Source of the DNA: Bacterioplanes sp.
GTDB lineage: Bacteria; Pseudomonadota; Gammaproteobacteria; Pseudomonadales; Oceanobacteraceae
DNA: 64,000 nt
Assembly: GCA_014859445.1 (NCBI GenBank)
Contig: JACUUC010000013.1
Span: 1 to 64,000 of the forward strand
Direction: 5' to 3'
Numbering within the stretch: the stretch's first letter is position 1; every line of letters begins with the position of its first letter. Below are positions 49,659-59,031 of this stretch, one piece after another. Under the pieces are notes generated by a model. That model was not told the DNA's origin. It did not search any database and saw only the letters and a program-made list of their open reading frames with translations. The translations under genes and the position numbers were made by a program.

Positions 49659-50413
49659 TACGCATCTCCTGTGCCATTTTCTAACCAGCCGTAGCCTTTT
49701 TCTTCCAGTTCTAAGGCCAATTCTTTACCACCACTTTTGACAATTTTGCCATTGGCCAGTACGTGCACAAAGTCGGGCACGATGTAATCAAGTAGGCGCT
49801 GATAGTGGGTGACGATAATAAAGCTGCGGTTCGGGTCGCGCATGGCGTTGACGCCTTCGGCAACCACTTGCAGAGCATCAATGTCGAGGCCAGAGTCGGT
49901 CTCGTCGAGAATGCACAACGATGGTTCAAGCAGCATCATTTGCATGAGTTCGTTACGTTTTTTCTCGCCACCGGAAAAGCCTTCGTTCACGCCACGCTTT
50001 AAAAAACTTTGGTCGAGATTGACGGCTTTGATTTTTTCACGCGCTAGCTTTAAAAACTGTACTGAGTCGAGAGGCTCTTTGCCTTGTTGGCTACGCACGG
50101 CATCGACAGACGCTTTCAGGAACTCGAGATTCGATACTCCAGGAATTTCTACCGGGTATTGGAACGCCAAAAATAAGCCAGCACGTGCTCGTTCTTCCGC
50201 CTCTAAATCGAGTAGATCTTGACCATGAAATACGACACTACCGTCGGTCACTTCATAACCTTCACGACCGGCTAACACGTTGCCTAGGGTACTTTTGCCT
50301 GCGCCGTTTGGGCCCATGATGGCGTGTACTTCTCCTGGGTTGATGGTCAGGTTTAGTCCTTTCAGAATTTGCTTGTCTTCAACGTTGGCGTGCAAGTTGT
50401 TAATGCTGATCAT
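49658..50413 (-). CDS. sufC: Fe-S assembly ATPase SufC
   Basis: A 251-residue ABC-type ATPase of the SufBC2D complex. Walker A is IMGPNGAGKSTLGNVLAG, the Q-loop region is GLFLAFQYPVEIPGVSN, the signature is GFSGGEKKRNELMQMM and Walker B is LCILDETDSGLDIDAL. Start at 50413 (MISINNLHANV) matches the family N-terminus; an in-frame GTG at 50473 adds 20 residues without similarity. Confidence 0.96.
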   Translation of the reverse strand: MISINNLHANVEDKQILKGLNLTINPGEVHAIMGPNGAGKSTLGNVLAGREGYEVTDGSVVFHGQDLLDLEAEERARAGLFLAFQYPVEIPGVSNLEFLKASVDAVRSQQGKEPLDSVQFLKLAREKIKAVNLDQSFLKRGVNEGFSGGEKKRNELMQMMLLEPSLCILDETDSGLDIDALQVVAEGVNAMRDPNRSFIIVTHYQRLLDYIVPDFVHVLANGKIVKSGGKELALELEEKGYGWLENGTGDA

Positions 50414-50504
50414 GGGGTTACCTATTTCAAATTTGTCGTCATCGCGTGTCGACATCCAGCTAGGCTGCGACACGTTTTGTATTCATAATGTTGAGCACAG
50501 GGCA

Positions 50505-51986
50505 TTAGCCCACAGAGCCTTCCAAAGACACTTCCAGCAGCTTTCCGGCTTCGACGGCAAACTCCATGGGCAGTTCTTTAAAGACTTCTTTGCAGAAACC
50601 ATTGACGATCATGGACACGGCTTTTTCCGTGTCGATGCCGCGTTGACGGCATAGGAATAGTTGATCGTCACTGACGGTGGACGTCGTGGCTTCGTGCTCG
50701 ACCACGGCTGATGGGTGTTTGCTTTCGATGTAAGGAAACGTATGCGCAGCGCATTGATTACCAATCAGCAGAGAGTCGCACTGGGTGTAATTGCGCGCAC
50801 CCGCAGCGCCAGGGTTCATGCGTACCAAACCTCGATAGGCGTTTTGGCTTTTACCCGCCGAAATGCCTTTAGAGATGATGGTGGATTTGGTGTTTTTGCC
50901 CAAATGGATCATCTTGGTGCCAGTGTCGGCTTGTTGATAATTGTTGGTCAGTGCCACGGAGTAGAATTCACCGACCGCATTGTCGCCTTTCAGTACGCAG
51001 CTGGGGTATTTCCAAGTGACGGCAGAACCTGTTTCTACTTGTGTCCAACTGATTTTGGCGTTGGTGTGTGCCACTGCGCGTTTGGTCACAAAGTTATAAA
51101 TGCCACCTTTGCCGTCGGCGTCACCGGGATACCAGTTCTGCACGGTGCTGTATTTGATTTCGGCATTATCGAGCACCACTAATTCAACCACGGCGGCATG
51201 CAATTGGTTTTCATCGCGCATAGGCGCTGTACAGCCTTCGAGATAGCTCACATAGCTGCCTTCGTCGGCAATAATGAGAGTGCGTTCAAACTGTCCGGTT
51301 TTGGCTTCGTTAATGCGGAAGTAGGTCGACAATTCCATTGGGCAGCGTACCCCTTTCGGGATGTACACAAACGACCCATCGGAAAATACCGCTGAGTTCA
51401 ATGCGGCGTAGTAGTTGTCGCGTTGAGGCACCACAGAGCCTAGGTATTTTTTAACCAATTCCGGGTGAGCGTGTACGGCTTCGGAAATGGGCATGAAAAT
51501 AACGCCGGCTTCAGCCAAGGTTTCGCGAAAGGTGGTGGCAACGGAAACTGAATCGAATACGGCATCGACGGCAATGCCCGCCAAGGCCATTTGCTCGTGC
51601 AGAGGAATGCCCAACTTATCGTATACACGCAACAGCTCTGGATCGATTTCATCGAGACTTTTGGGGCCGTCTGCCATGCTTTTGGGGGCTGAATAATACG
51701 ACAGAGCTTGGAAGTCGATTTCAGGGTAATGGACATGTGCCCAGGTGGGTTCCTTCATGTCTTGCCATGCGCGAAATGCTTTCAAGCGCCATTCGGTAAG
51801 CCATTCGGGCTCGCCTTTTTTATTGGAAATAAAGCGGACAACGTCTTCGTCCAAGCCTGGGGCTAAGGTGTCCGATTCGATGTCGGAGACGAAACCGGCT
51901 TGGTACTCTTTATTGATGCGACGATCAATCTCGGCGTCTTTGCCTTCCAGTACAACGTCAGCGCGTTCGATATTCACATTGGTCAT
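50505..51986 (-). CDS. sufB: Fe-S scaffold subunit SufB
   Basis: A 493-residue SufB, the main scaffold on which clusters form. [82 protein letters not shown] and [20 protein letters not shown] are all characteristic. Start at 51986 (MTNVNIE); five upstream codons to 52001 are possible but lack a better ribosome binding site. First gene of the operon, reading away from the Rrf2 regulator. Confidence 0.96.
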   Translation of the reverse strand: MTNVNIERADVVLEGKDAEIDRRINKEYQAGFVSDIESDTLAPGLDEDVVRFISNKKGEPEWLTEWRLKAFRAWQDMKEPTWAHVHYPEIDFQALSYYSAPKSMADGPKSLDEIDPELLRVYDKLGIPLHEQMALAGIAVDAVFDSVSVATTFRETLAEAGVIFMPISEAVHAHPELVKKYLGSVVPQRDNYYAALNSAVFSDGSFVYIPKGVRCPMELSTYFRINEAKTGQFERTLIIADEGSYVSYLEGCTAPMRDENQLHAAVVELVVLDNAEIKYSTVQNWYPGDADGKGGIYNFVTKRAVAHTNAKISWTQVETGSAVTWKYPSCVLKGDNAVGEFYSVALTNNYQQADTGTKMIHLGKNTKSTIISKGISAGKSQNAYRGLVRMNPGAAGARNYTQCDSLLIGNQCAAHTFPYIESKHPSAVVEHEATTSTVSDDQLFLCRQRGIDTEKAVSMIVNGFCKEVFKELPMEFAVEAGKLLEVSLEGSVG

Positions 51987-52061
51987 GGCGGTGTCTCTCA
52001 TTCGTGCTTGGTCATCCTTGGGGCAGCGCGGTGGTTGAGCGGTGGTTTCCTGCCCTCTGCA

Positions 52062-52085
52062 ATACTGAGTATTTTACTCGGGTAT
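52062..52085. promoter_or_regulatory. IscR-type operator between sufB and its regulator
   Basis: ATACTGAGTATTTTACTCGGGTAT spans these positions; the core is GAGTA-TTT-TACTC, flanked by ATACT and GGGTAT. The arrangement closely follows the type-1 IscR site (ATA...GACT...AGTC...TAT). It overlaps a -10-like TATATT (52083-52088) and lies 76 bases from the sufB start and 120 from the regulator start. Inference: autoregulation and suf repression by holo-regulator. Confidence 0.65.
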
Positions 52086-52204
52086 ATTAAAGATTACCAC
52101 AATGGTATGCTTTATTTTTTCGATAAGAGCGGAAAAATTCGTGCTAAATCAATGTATTGAGAATCGTTCGCATTTTTCTGAAACCGCTGTGTGCGGAGGT
52201 GTTT

Positions 52205-52681
52205 GTGCTGCGTATTAGTAAATTGACCGATTACGGCATTGTTGTTCTGGATCAGTTGGCACAGGTTGGTGCGGTGAAATTGTCGGCGGATGATGTGGCG
52301 CAGCGGACGGGCTTGGCCATGCCGACGGTGCGTAAAGTGATGAAGTCGTTGGTGGATGCCGGCTTGGTATTGGCGCAACGAGGTGCCAAGGGAGGCTATC
52401 GTTTGGCGAAAGCACCTCACCAAGTGCGCGTACTGGATGTGGTTGAGGCATTCGAAGGGCCGGTGTCCTTGACGGAATGCAGTACTGAAACGCATCGTTG
52501 CGATATTACCGCACACTGTTCTTTGTCGAGTAGTTGGGGGGGGATTAATCAGCTATTAATGAAGGTATTGGCGCGTGTGACGCTGGATGATGTGCGTACA
52601 CCGGCGTTGCAGGATCAGCTGTATCGAGATTTGGTCCCTTTATCATCGCGTATTCAGCTACTGAATATTGATGATGAGTAG
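52205..52681 (+). CDS. Rrf2-family Fe-S regulator of the suf operon
   Basis: A 158-residue IscR-like regulator. The winged helix runs through LRISKLTDYGIVVLDQLAQV, QRTGLAMPTVRKVMKSLVDA and AQRGAKGGYRLAK. Three cysteines C92, C99 and C105 (TECSTETHRCDITAHC) should ligate a cluster, so it can sense Fe-S status. The GTG at 52205 is chosen because the family starts with LRISKLTDYG and GGAGGT lies four bases upstream; the in-frame ATG at 52157 adds 16 unlikely residues. Divergent from sufBCDSAT. Confidence 0.93.
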   Translation: MLRISKLTDYGIVVLDQLAQVGAVKLSADDVAQRTGLAMPTVRKVMKSLVDAGLVLAQRGAKGGYRLAKAPHQVRVLDVVEAFEGPVSLTECSTETHRCDITAHCSLSSSWGGINQLLMKVLARVTLDDVRTPALQDQLYRDLVPLSSRIQLLNIDDE

Positions 52682-52835
52682 CATGTGGCTTGATGTGGGC
52701 TCTGTGACTTTGTGGTCTGGGCGGTTTCTGTGGTCTTGCTGGGTCTGGTTGGCGATTTTCTGGCGTAAAATGGCGTTGTTGTTTGGGTTGTAACTGACCA
52801 AAATTGTCACTAATGGCTTTTTTTGGTACTTAGTT

Positions 52836-53474
52836 ATGCCTTTCTTACGGTTCTTATTCTCTTTTTGTTTCCTCATGTCGGTGTATATGCCAGTGCATGC
52901 TTTGGAATTGCGTGGTGTGGGGTCGTTTGAGACTCTCGGCAGTGCGTGGTTTTTAGTGGCGATGTACACGGATTTATCGGGTGCCTCTCGTCCTGAGGTG
53001 GATGCCGAGCGTGGTTTGCAGGATGTCCATAAACTGGAGTTACGCGTTGTCGCTCCGACGATCTCCGTGCGACGTTTTGAGCAGCTCTGGTTGGATGCGT
53101 TGTCCATTGCCTTGCCTGCGGAAGTGCGGCAAGACTTGCAATCGGATATGGGGCAGTTCTTAGCCATCATGAGGGGACCGCTAAAGCAGCATGATCAAAT
53201 ATTGCTGGAGCGCTCTGGTGATGGTGTTCGTGTGTCGTTGAATTATCGTGAACATGGCCATGTCTCGGTTGCCTTCTTGGATGCCTTGGCGACCAGTTTG
53301 ACGGCGCGTGTGAGTGCCGTACCGATTGCGCGTCAGGGTTTGCTGGGTATGTTATCCGATCAGGATGCGCGTCGATTGTTGGTGCAGTTTGATCAATCGG
53401 AGCCCAGTTTGCAGCGCATTAGCGAAACGGCGCGTTGGTTGAGACGAAGAGAAGTGCAGGTTTCTGGTCTGTAG
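52836..53474 (+). CDS. Exported chalcone-isomerase-like protein
   Basis: A 212-residue protein with a signal peptide (about 1-22, FLRFLFSFCFLMSVYMPVHA) and a body resembling the bacterial chalcone-isomerase-like family: LELRGVGSFETLGSAWFLVAMY, KLELRVVAPTISVRRFEQLW. Periplasmic and of unknown function. It follows the regulator by 154 bases that contain no recognisable gene. Family call is moderate. Confidence 0.6.
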   Translation: MPFLRFLFSFCFLMSVYMPVHALELRGVGSFETLGSAWFLVAMYTDLSGASRPEVDAERGLQDVHKLELRVVAPTISVRRFEQLWLDALSIALPAEVRQDLQSDMGQFLAIMRGPLKQHDQILLERSGDGVRVSLNYREHGHVSVAFLDALATSLTARVSAVPIARQGLLGMLSDQDARRLLVQFDQSEPSLQRISETARWLRRREVQVSGL

Positions 53475-53498
53475 GGTTATACTGGCATCCTTTTTTTG

Positions 53499-54311
53499 AT
53501 GGGTGTTGGTGCTGTTGTGTCGTTAGGATATCTGGATCGTTTTGCTGGGATTGGTCGCTTGTACGGCACCGCTGGCTTGCAGCGTTTACAGGCCGCGCAT
53601 GTGTGCGTTGTTGGTATCGGAGGTGTGGGTAGTTGGGCTGCTGAGGCGTTAGCTCGTTCTGGTGTGGGGGCAATCACCCTTATCGATATGGATGATGTCT
53701 GTATTACCAATAGCAATCGCCAATTGCCCGCCATGACGTCAACCGTAGGGCAATTGAAGGTTGAGGTGATGGCGCAGCGTATTCTGGATATTAATCCGGA
53801 GTGTCGTGTTCATCCGCTAATGGATTTTGTCACGATGCAAAATCTTGAGCAGTTGATAACGACGCAGTTTGATTATGTCGTGGACTGCATTGACAGTGTT
53901 AAAAACAAGGCGGCTTTGCTGGCGCACTGTAAGCGTCGTAAAATTCGGGTGGTTACCACCGGTGCGGCGGGTGGACAGATGGACCCCACACAAATTCAAG
54001 TGGCGGATTTGAATAAAACCACCAATGACCCATTAGCGCGTAAAGTACGTTCTATTTTGCGTCGAGATTATCAGTTTTCACGCAACCCCAGTCGCAATTA
54101 TTCCATCCCGTGTGTGTTTTCTACCGAGCAGTTGTCCTATCCGCAACCGAATGGTGAAGTGGGGCAGGCTAAGTCGTTCACGGGTGATAGCACGAGACTG
54201 GACTGTGCTTCGGGCTTCGGTGCCGTCACCATGGTGACGGCTACCTTTGGATTTGTGGCAGCGGCCAGGGTGGTTAAGCGCATTGCCGCTGATGCCGGTC
54301 GCAAAGGCTAG
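53499..54311 (+). CDS. tcdA: tRNA threonylcarbamoyladenosine dehydratase TcdA
   Basis: A 270-residue E1-like enzyme that cyclises t6A37 in tRNA to ct6A using ATP. YLDRFAGIGRLYGTAGLQRL, VVGIGGVGSWAAEALARSGVGAITLIDMDDVC, FDYVVDCIDSVKNKAALLAHC, VTTGAAGGQMDPTQIQVADL and LDCASGFGAVTMVTATFGFVA match CsdL/TcdA throughout. Start uncertain: no clear ribosome binding site near ATG 53499; TTG 53496 or GTG 53517 are possible. Confidence 0.95.
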   Translation: MGVGAVVSLGYLDRFAGIGRLYGTAGLQRLQAAHVCVVGIGGVGSWAAEALARSGVGAITLIDMDDVCITNSNRQLPAMTSTVGQLKVEVMAQRILDINPECRVHPLMDFVTMQNLEQLITTQFDYVVDCIDSVKNKAALLAHCKRRKIRVVTTGAAGGQMDPTQIQVADLNKTTNDPLARKVRSILRRDYQFSRNPSRNYSIPCVFSTEQLSYPQPNGEVGQAKSFTGDSTRLDCASGFGAVTMVTATFGFVAAARVVKRIAADAGRKG

Positions 54312-54314
54312 TCA

Positions 54315-55418
54315 TTATTGCCCTTTTAGCTGTTTTAACAAACTTTCGGGAAGTTTGTGCAGAGTTAGGGTGTTTTTGTGACCATCAAATACCACGTCGC
54401 TATCGAGCAGACTGGCGGAAAAGCTGATGCTTAAGTCCTTGTGTTTGCCGCTGTAGCGAATGTAGTTGCGCAGTTTTTTGCGATCAGGGATGAGCTCGGT
54501 TTTGACGCTGTCTGTCGCGCTTGATGGCAAACCTATGTCGTTTTTTTGCGCTTGGCTTAGCTCGTTACTCAGTTGCTGGCGCTGTTTTTGTTTTTCAATC
54601 ACGTAATGGCTGAATGAGGCACCTGCTGGGCGTTCTTCTTGGCTTAAGGTGACTTCTTTCTCTAGGTAATGTTCTAGCTCGTTGAAATTAACGGCTTCGC
54701 CTAGGGCGTCTTGCTCTAGGCAGTAATCCACCAGCTTGCTTTTGTATTCGTGACTTTTTTCTTGCGGCAATGCTTGGCTGTATTGTTCGACAATATCGAG
54801 AAATGCGGCGGTTTCTGCGGCGCTGTCCAGCGCATCGGTAAAGCCGATGAATTCGGCCCATTGCTGTTGTAGCGGCTTGTCACCGCGCCCGTAGCTGAAG
54901 GTAATAAAGGGTTGGGTGTCGTCTTCTTGCCACTCGGTCAGATTGATCATAACGCCGAAACCAGTGTTGGAAAAATCCAGATAATGGGTCTCGCTGAGGG
55001 TCATGTCGGTATTGATGGACACGCTGCTTTTCCGGCGCAGTAGAAAACAATACATCCGATCGCTGTCGGCCAGCTGTTCGTAAATAAAGGCAAGGTAGCC
55101 TTCGACCTCCAAGTTGGTGTTGTCCAATTGATTGGCAAACTGTTGGCTAAGGCGACGAGTCAGCGACAGAAAGCTCTGTCCTTGTTGTTGCCAGTTTTGC
55201 AGTTGCGCTCGTACAAAGGTGATTTCTGGGTGAAAAACCCCATAGCGTTTTCCAGCTCGCTGAGTCAGTGTGCTTTTTAACTGGCTCAGTGTTTGTTGGT
55301 AGAAATGAGCAACAACCGCGTGTTGTAAGTCGGCTTCTTGGTCACTGCATTGCAATGTGGCGGCCGGTTCGTCGCTGCGTTTTTGAATGTGATGCGTGAT
55401 GAAGTGCTGAATGGTCAT
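54315..55418 (-). CDS. ndpA: Nucleoid-associated protein NdpA/YejK
   Basis: A 367-residue nucleoid-associated protein, about 30 residues longer than E. coli YejK. Recognisable stretches: FLSLTRRLSQQFANQL, LEVEGYLAFIYEQLADSDRMYCFLLR, INTDMTLSETHYLDFSNTGF, FITFSYGRGDKPLQQQWAEFIG and a C-terminal DLSISFSASLLDSDVVFD. It binds DNA; cellular role is poorly defined. It ends three bases from the convergent tcdA gene. Confidence 0.9.
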   Translation of the reverse strand: MTIQHFITHHIQKRSDEPAATLQCSDQEADLQHAVVAHFYQQTLSQLKSTLTQRAGKRYGVFHPEITFVRAQLQNWQQQGQSFLSLTRRLSQQFANQLDNTNLEVEGYLAFIYEQLADSDRMYCFLLRRKSSVSINTDMTLSETHYLDFSNTGFGVMINLTEWQEDDTQPFITFSYGRGDKPLQQQWAEFIGFTDALDSAAETAAFLDIVEQYSQALPQEKSHEYKSKLVDYCLEQDALGEAVNFNELEHYLEKEVTLSQEERPAGASFSHYVIEKQKQRQQLSNELSQAQKNDIGLPSSATDSVKTELIPDRKKLRNYIRYSGKHKDLSISFSASLLDSDVVFDGHKNTLTLHKLPESLLKQLKGQ

Positions 55419-55754
55419 GAGAAACCTTGTGGTTGGCGACTGCGCTGGTTGCTTATATTAGCATGACTCGGTTGGCCTTCCGAGTGCGTTTGACGGTGTC
55501 GGACTCAGGATCTGAATGCATAATATTTGTGACTATAAGTTGATAATGGTGGTTTGTTTCGGTCTGTGTGTCTTTGTTTGTTTTTGTTAAGTTATTGTTT
55601 TTTATCGATTTAATGGGGTTTCTATATTTTTTTTAATCCATCTTTACATGTATTTGTGATTTTAAGATAGGCAATCACCGTTATTTGCCATTGGACTTAG
55701 GTGGTAGATTTGCGTACAACGCAGTCCGTATTTTGCTTTTCGTGAGGTTGTTTG
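55419..55754. other. AT-rich intergenic region before the desaturase operon
   Basis: 336 bases between divergent genes; I see no coding sequence. The central part is rich in T/A. Near the 3' end TGCGT-ACA-ACGCA (55711-55723) is a perfect 5-3-5 inverted repeat 32 bases before the oxidoreductase start, resembling half of a FabR/DesT-type GCGTACA site. It is a plausible operator for lipid-dependent control, but the full known consensus is not present. Confidence 0.4.
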
Positions 55755-56888
55755 ATGACTGCTACCCATTCTCAACAAGGGCCTGCCTTGCCTGCTGCAG
55801 GCGGCATCGGGCGCTGGCTGGCTGAAACCTTAACGACTCGGCCGTCTTTTTCGTCGTATTTTGCACCCTTTATGCAGTATTGGCAGCCAGGTTGGTCAAC
55901 TCACGCATGGCGTGCCGCCGTGATGCAAATTCGCTCTGAGTTGTCCGATGTGTATAGTCTAGTGCTTAAGCCAGACTCGCGTTGGGCGGGATTTGTTGCG
56001 GGGCAGTATGTGCAACTGACCGTCGAAAAGGACGGTGCGTTTTGTACAAGAACCTTTTCCATTTCTTCATCGCCTGCCCATTGGCAGACCACGGGTTTGA
56101 TTGAGTTAACCATTCGCGAACAAGTCGGAGGACGTATTACGCCTTGGTTGCGTCAGCATTTGCATGCCAATTCCGTGGTGAATATTTCAGCCGCTCAGGG
56201 CGAGTTTACCTTGCAGCAGGTGCCAGAGCATCGACCTTTGTTGTTGATTGCTGGCGGCAGTGGCTTAACGCCTCTGCATTCGATGCTGCAGCAATTATCG
56301 AGCGAAGTCAGTGCTCGTGAAGTGCATTTGTTGGTGTATGCCCGCGACAGCCAGCATTTTTTGTTTCAGCAGGCGTTGTTGGGTTATGAAACCTCGTTGT
56401 CGAATTTGAGTATTCAATGGATGGACAGTGAACAGGTGGGGTTTATTGATGAATCACATTTGCAACCGTTGCAGCGTTTACTGGAGTGCGATGTGTTTGT
56501 CTGTGGCCCCAGCCCAATGATTAAAGCTGCTCGCGATGCATTACGTGTATTACACGTTGCCGATGAGCGAGTGCATTTTGAATATTTTGGTGCGGCGCCA
56601 TTGGATCGTGTTGCTCAACTTGATGCATCACGAGTGGTGCAGTTCAGTCGAAGTCAGCACGTGCTGGATGTGGCGCAGGCGTCGAATCAGTCACTGTTGG
56701 AAATGGCAGAGCAGTCGGGTCTTAATCCGGTTTCTGGTTGTCGGATTGGGGTTTGCCATCAGTGCATCTGCCAGAAAGAGCGAGGTGTGGTGTTGAATAC
56801 GCGCACGGGTGAGTATTCGGATACGGGGCCTGAAGAAATTCAATTGTGTTTATCGGTCCCGGTGACCGATGTTGTTGTGTCGTTGTGA
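55755..56888 (+). CDS. Ferredoxin reductase with C-terminal 2Fe-2S domain
   Basis: A 377-residue flavoprotein that probably passes electrons from NAD(P)H to the desaturase encoded next. The FAD/NAD domains show VAGQYVQLTVEKDGAFCTRTFS-type sequence (split by RTFSISSSP), LLIAGGSGLTPLHSM and DVFVCGPSPMIKAARDAL. The plant-type ferredoxin domain has GCRIGVCHQCICQ and a distal Cys in IQLCLS. The same pair adjoins the DesT regulator in Pseudomonas; no desT is present here. Start at 55755 has GAGG eight bases upstream. Confidence 0.9.
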   Translation: MTATHSQQGPALPAAGGIGRWLAETLTTRPSFSSYFAPFMQYWQPGWSTHAWRAAVMQIRSELSDVYSLVLKPDSRWAGFVAGQYVQLTVEKDGAFCTRTFSISSSPAHWQTTGLIELTIREQVGGRITPWLRQHLHANSVVNISAAQGEFTLQQVPEHRPLLLIAGGSGLTPLHSMLQQLSSEVSAREVHLLVYARDSQHFLFQQALLGYETSLSNLSIQWMDSEQVGFIDESHLQPLQRLLECDVFVCGPSPMIKAARDALRVLHVADERVHFEYFGAAPLDRVAQLDASRVVQFSRSQHVLDVAQASNQSLLEMAEQSGLNPVSGCRIGVCHQCICQKERGVVLNTRTGEYSDTGPEEIQLCLSVPVTDVVVSL

Positions 56889-56897
56889 GGTGGAAAA

Positions 56898-58061
56898 ATG
56901 ACAACCACGGTAATGAATAGAGGTAATACAGTACTCGTACCCGCGCCAGCTAAGGCGGGGGGGCATGTTACGATACGACCAGATGATGCGACGCTGGATG
57001 CATTTGCTGAAGAATTAGATGCACTGCGCGCAGAAACCATGAGCAAAGTCGGACAAAAGGATGCCGATTACATTCGCCGCGTTATTCGCTGGCAGCGTGG
57101 GTTGGACATGGGCGGACGAGTGGTCATGCTGGTCGGATTTTTATCCCCTTTATGGTGGACGGGTTTGTTTGGTGTATTGATGCTGGCCATTGCAAAAATT
57201 CTCGACAATATGGAAATTGGCCATAATGTGATGCACGGTCAATACGACTGGATGAATGATCCCAACATCAATTCGCGCGATTTTGAATGGGACAATGTCG
57301 GTGATGCCAATTCTTGGAAGCGCTATCACAATCACGAGCATCACACCTACACCAATATTATTGGTAAAGATCGCGACTATGGTTACGGCATTTTACGGTT
57401 GAGTGATGATATTGCGTGGCGACCCCGTAATCTTTATCAGTTTTTTATGTATTTAAAACTGAGCTTGTTGTTTGAGTTTGGTGTGGCGTATCACGAGTTG
57501 GCTGGAGAGCGGATTTTCTTTGGTAAGAAAAAAAAGAACAGCCAATTGCCGATCAGTCGTGAGGAGTTAAAACAGGCGTTTTTCCGTAAAATTCGTCGGC
57601 AAACGTTTAAAGATTATGTGTTTTACCCGTTGTTGTGTTTTCCGGTATTAGTACCGGTCTTGCTGGGGAATTTGGCGGCGAATTTGATTCGTAATTTATG
57701 GACGTCGACGGTCATTTTTTGCGGTCATTTCACGGAATCTGCTCATACGTTTCGTGCCGAAGATTGTGAGCAAGAAACGCGTGGGCAGTGGTATTTTCGA
57801 CAAATATTGGGTTCCTCCAATTTTGAAGGGCCGCGCTGGTTGCATATTTTAAGTGGCCATTTGAGCTGTCAGGTTGAGCACCATTTATTTCCCGATGTGC
57901 CGGCATACCATTATCCTGAAATGGCAAAAACCGTTGAGCAGATTTGTCAGCGTTATGGTATTCCATACAATACCGGCTCCTTTGCGCGCCAATATTGGAC
58001 GGTATTGCAGCGTATTGTTCGGTACTCGTTCCCTACGCGTCGTGAGTTGGCGAACGCCTAG
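56898..58061 (+). CDS. Membrane fatty acid desaturase
   Basis: A 387-residue di-iron membrane desaturase introducing double bonds into acyl chains. Three histidine boxes are intact: GHNVMHGQYD, HNHEHHTYTN and QVEHHLFPD, with membrane spans at about 70-100 and 225-250. It follows its probable electron donor by nine bases. The stop codon TAG lies exactly at the left edge of a MITE-like insertion (58061-58324); the right flank also begins TAG, so the original stop appears preserved. Confidence 0.93.
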   Translation: MTTTVMNRGNTVLVPAPAKAGGHVTIRPDDATLDAFAEELDALRAETMSKVGQKDADYIRRVIRWQRGLDMGGRVVMLVGFLSPLWWTGLFGVLMLAIAKILDNMEIGHNVMHGQYDWMNDPNINSRDFEWDNVGDANSWKRYHNHEHHTYTNIIGKDRDYGYGILRLSDDIAWRPRNLYQFFMYLKLSLLFEFGVAYHELAGERIFFGKKKKNSQLPISREELKQAFFRKIRRQTFKDYVFYPLLCFPVLVPVLLGNLAANLIRNLWTSTVIFCGHFTESAHTFRAEDCEQETRGQWYFRQILGSSNFEGPRWLHILSGHLSCQVEHHLFPDVPAYHYPEMAKTVEQICQRYGIPYNTGSFARQYWTVLQRIVRYSFPTRRELANA

Positions 58062-58324
58062 GGAGCCTCTGAGTAACTCGGTGCCCGCTCTGGATTGCAG
58101 GAAAGCTCTGAATCACGAAGCCGGGTTGCAGGCATAGCGGGTTCTGTCAAAACCCGGCGACACCGAGTCAGGGCTTTTATGCAATCCCCGTAGGGCGCGG
58201 CTTTCCGGCCAGCATAGCGTTGTTGGCGAACTTGAAAAGGACTCGCCATTCTCTGCGTTCGCCGCCGTGCTCTGCAGCCCGGAAAGACTCGCGCAGAGCC
58301 GTGCAGAGTTATTCAGGGTCTCCC
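58061..58324. mobile_element. MITE-like non-coding element with 19-bp inverted ends
   Basis: The left end GGGAGCCTCTGAGTAACTC and the reverse complement of the right end, GGGAGACCCTGAATAACTC, match at 16 of 19 positions. TA flanks both sides (58059-58060 and 58325-58326), consistent with a TA target duplication as made by IS630/Tc1-like or some IS5-group elements. The 264-bp interior has further palindromes (CTCGGTG/CACCGAG, GCCGGGTT/AACCCGG) and no plausible gene. No related transposase lies in the window, so family assignment is open. Confidence 0.7.
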
Positions 58325-58362
58325 TAGGGCGGCTCCCTAGCAACAGGCCGCTGGTTTAACCG

Positions 58363-58388
58363 ACGCCCACATTATTGTGGGCGTTTTT
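58363..58388 (+). terminator. Intrinsic terminator after the desaturase operon
   Basis: ACGCCCACA and TGTGGGCGT form a perfect 9-bp stem around TTAT, followed by a T-run. It lies beyond the MITE, suggesting the element inserted between the desaturase stop and its own terminator. Confidence 0.88.
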
Positions 58389-58477
58389 GTTGGTGCGCTA
58401 CGGTACACTAGCGGATGAATGAGTCGAGCCTTATTGGCGGTTGAGGTGGCTCTGATGGTCAGGAGGAATTGGGAATT

Positions 58478-58993
58478 ATGGTTGTTGTGGGGTTAATGAA
58501 TCCTAAGGATGCTGGCAATGTGGGTTCGGTGTTGCGTGCCTTGGGCTGCTTTGCGGCCGATTCGGTGTTTTATACCGGCTCGCGCTATGACTGTGCGGCA
58601 AAGCACCGTACCGATACGAAAAAAGTGGGTGCGCAAGGCGATCGTTTGCACAAGGTTGAGTGCCTAACCTTGGTGCGATCACGTTTGCCTGCGAGTGCCC
58701 GCATGGTGTGTGTTGAATTGGTGGTCGGGGCAACACCATTAACGGAGTTTGTGCATCCTGAGCATGCTTTTTATGTATTTGGCCCAGAAGACGGCAGTTT
58801 GTCTGCTGAGGTCGTGCAAGCAGCCGATGAGGTGGTGTATATCCCGACTGTGGGGTGTTTGAATTTGGCCGCGACGGTCAATGTGGTGCTTTATGATCGA
58901 TTGCTTAAACGAGGCACTGCGGCTGGTGTCGCGTTGGGTGATGATTTGATTGTGTCGAGCCGCGACAATCGTAATCGCTTAGTCAAAAGGTAA
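58478..58993 (+). CDS. TrmH/SpoU-family RNA methyltransferase
   Basis: A 171-residue trefoil-knot methyltransferase. Motif 1 is NPKDAGNVGSVLRALG, motif 2 is FYVFGPEDGSLSAEV, motif 3 is VYIPTVGCLNLAATVNVVLYD. These bind SAM and methylate a ribose 2'-OH in rRNA or tRNA; the target cannot be assigned. It is close in size to single-domain TrmL-like enzymes. ATG 58478 is used; a TTG at 58469 is only two bases from the AGGAGG box. Confidence 0.88.
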   Translation: MVVVGLMNPKDAGNVGSVLRALGCFAADSVFYTGSRYDCAAKHRTDTKKVGAQGDRLHKVECLTLVRSRLPASARMVCVELVVGATPLTEFVHPEHAFYVFGPEDGSLSAEVVQAADEVVYIPTVGCLNLAATVNVVLYDRLLKRGTAAGVALGDDLIVSSRDNRNRLVKR

Positions 58994-59031
58994 AAGCCAT
59001 TGTGAGGCGATTTATAATCCCTGCCATGACA

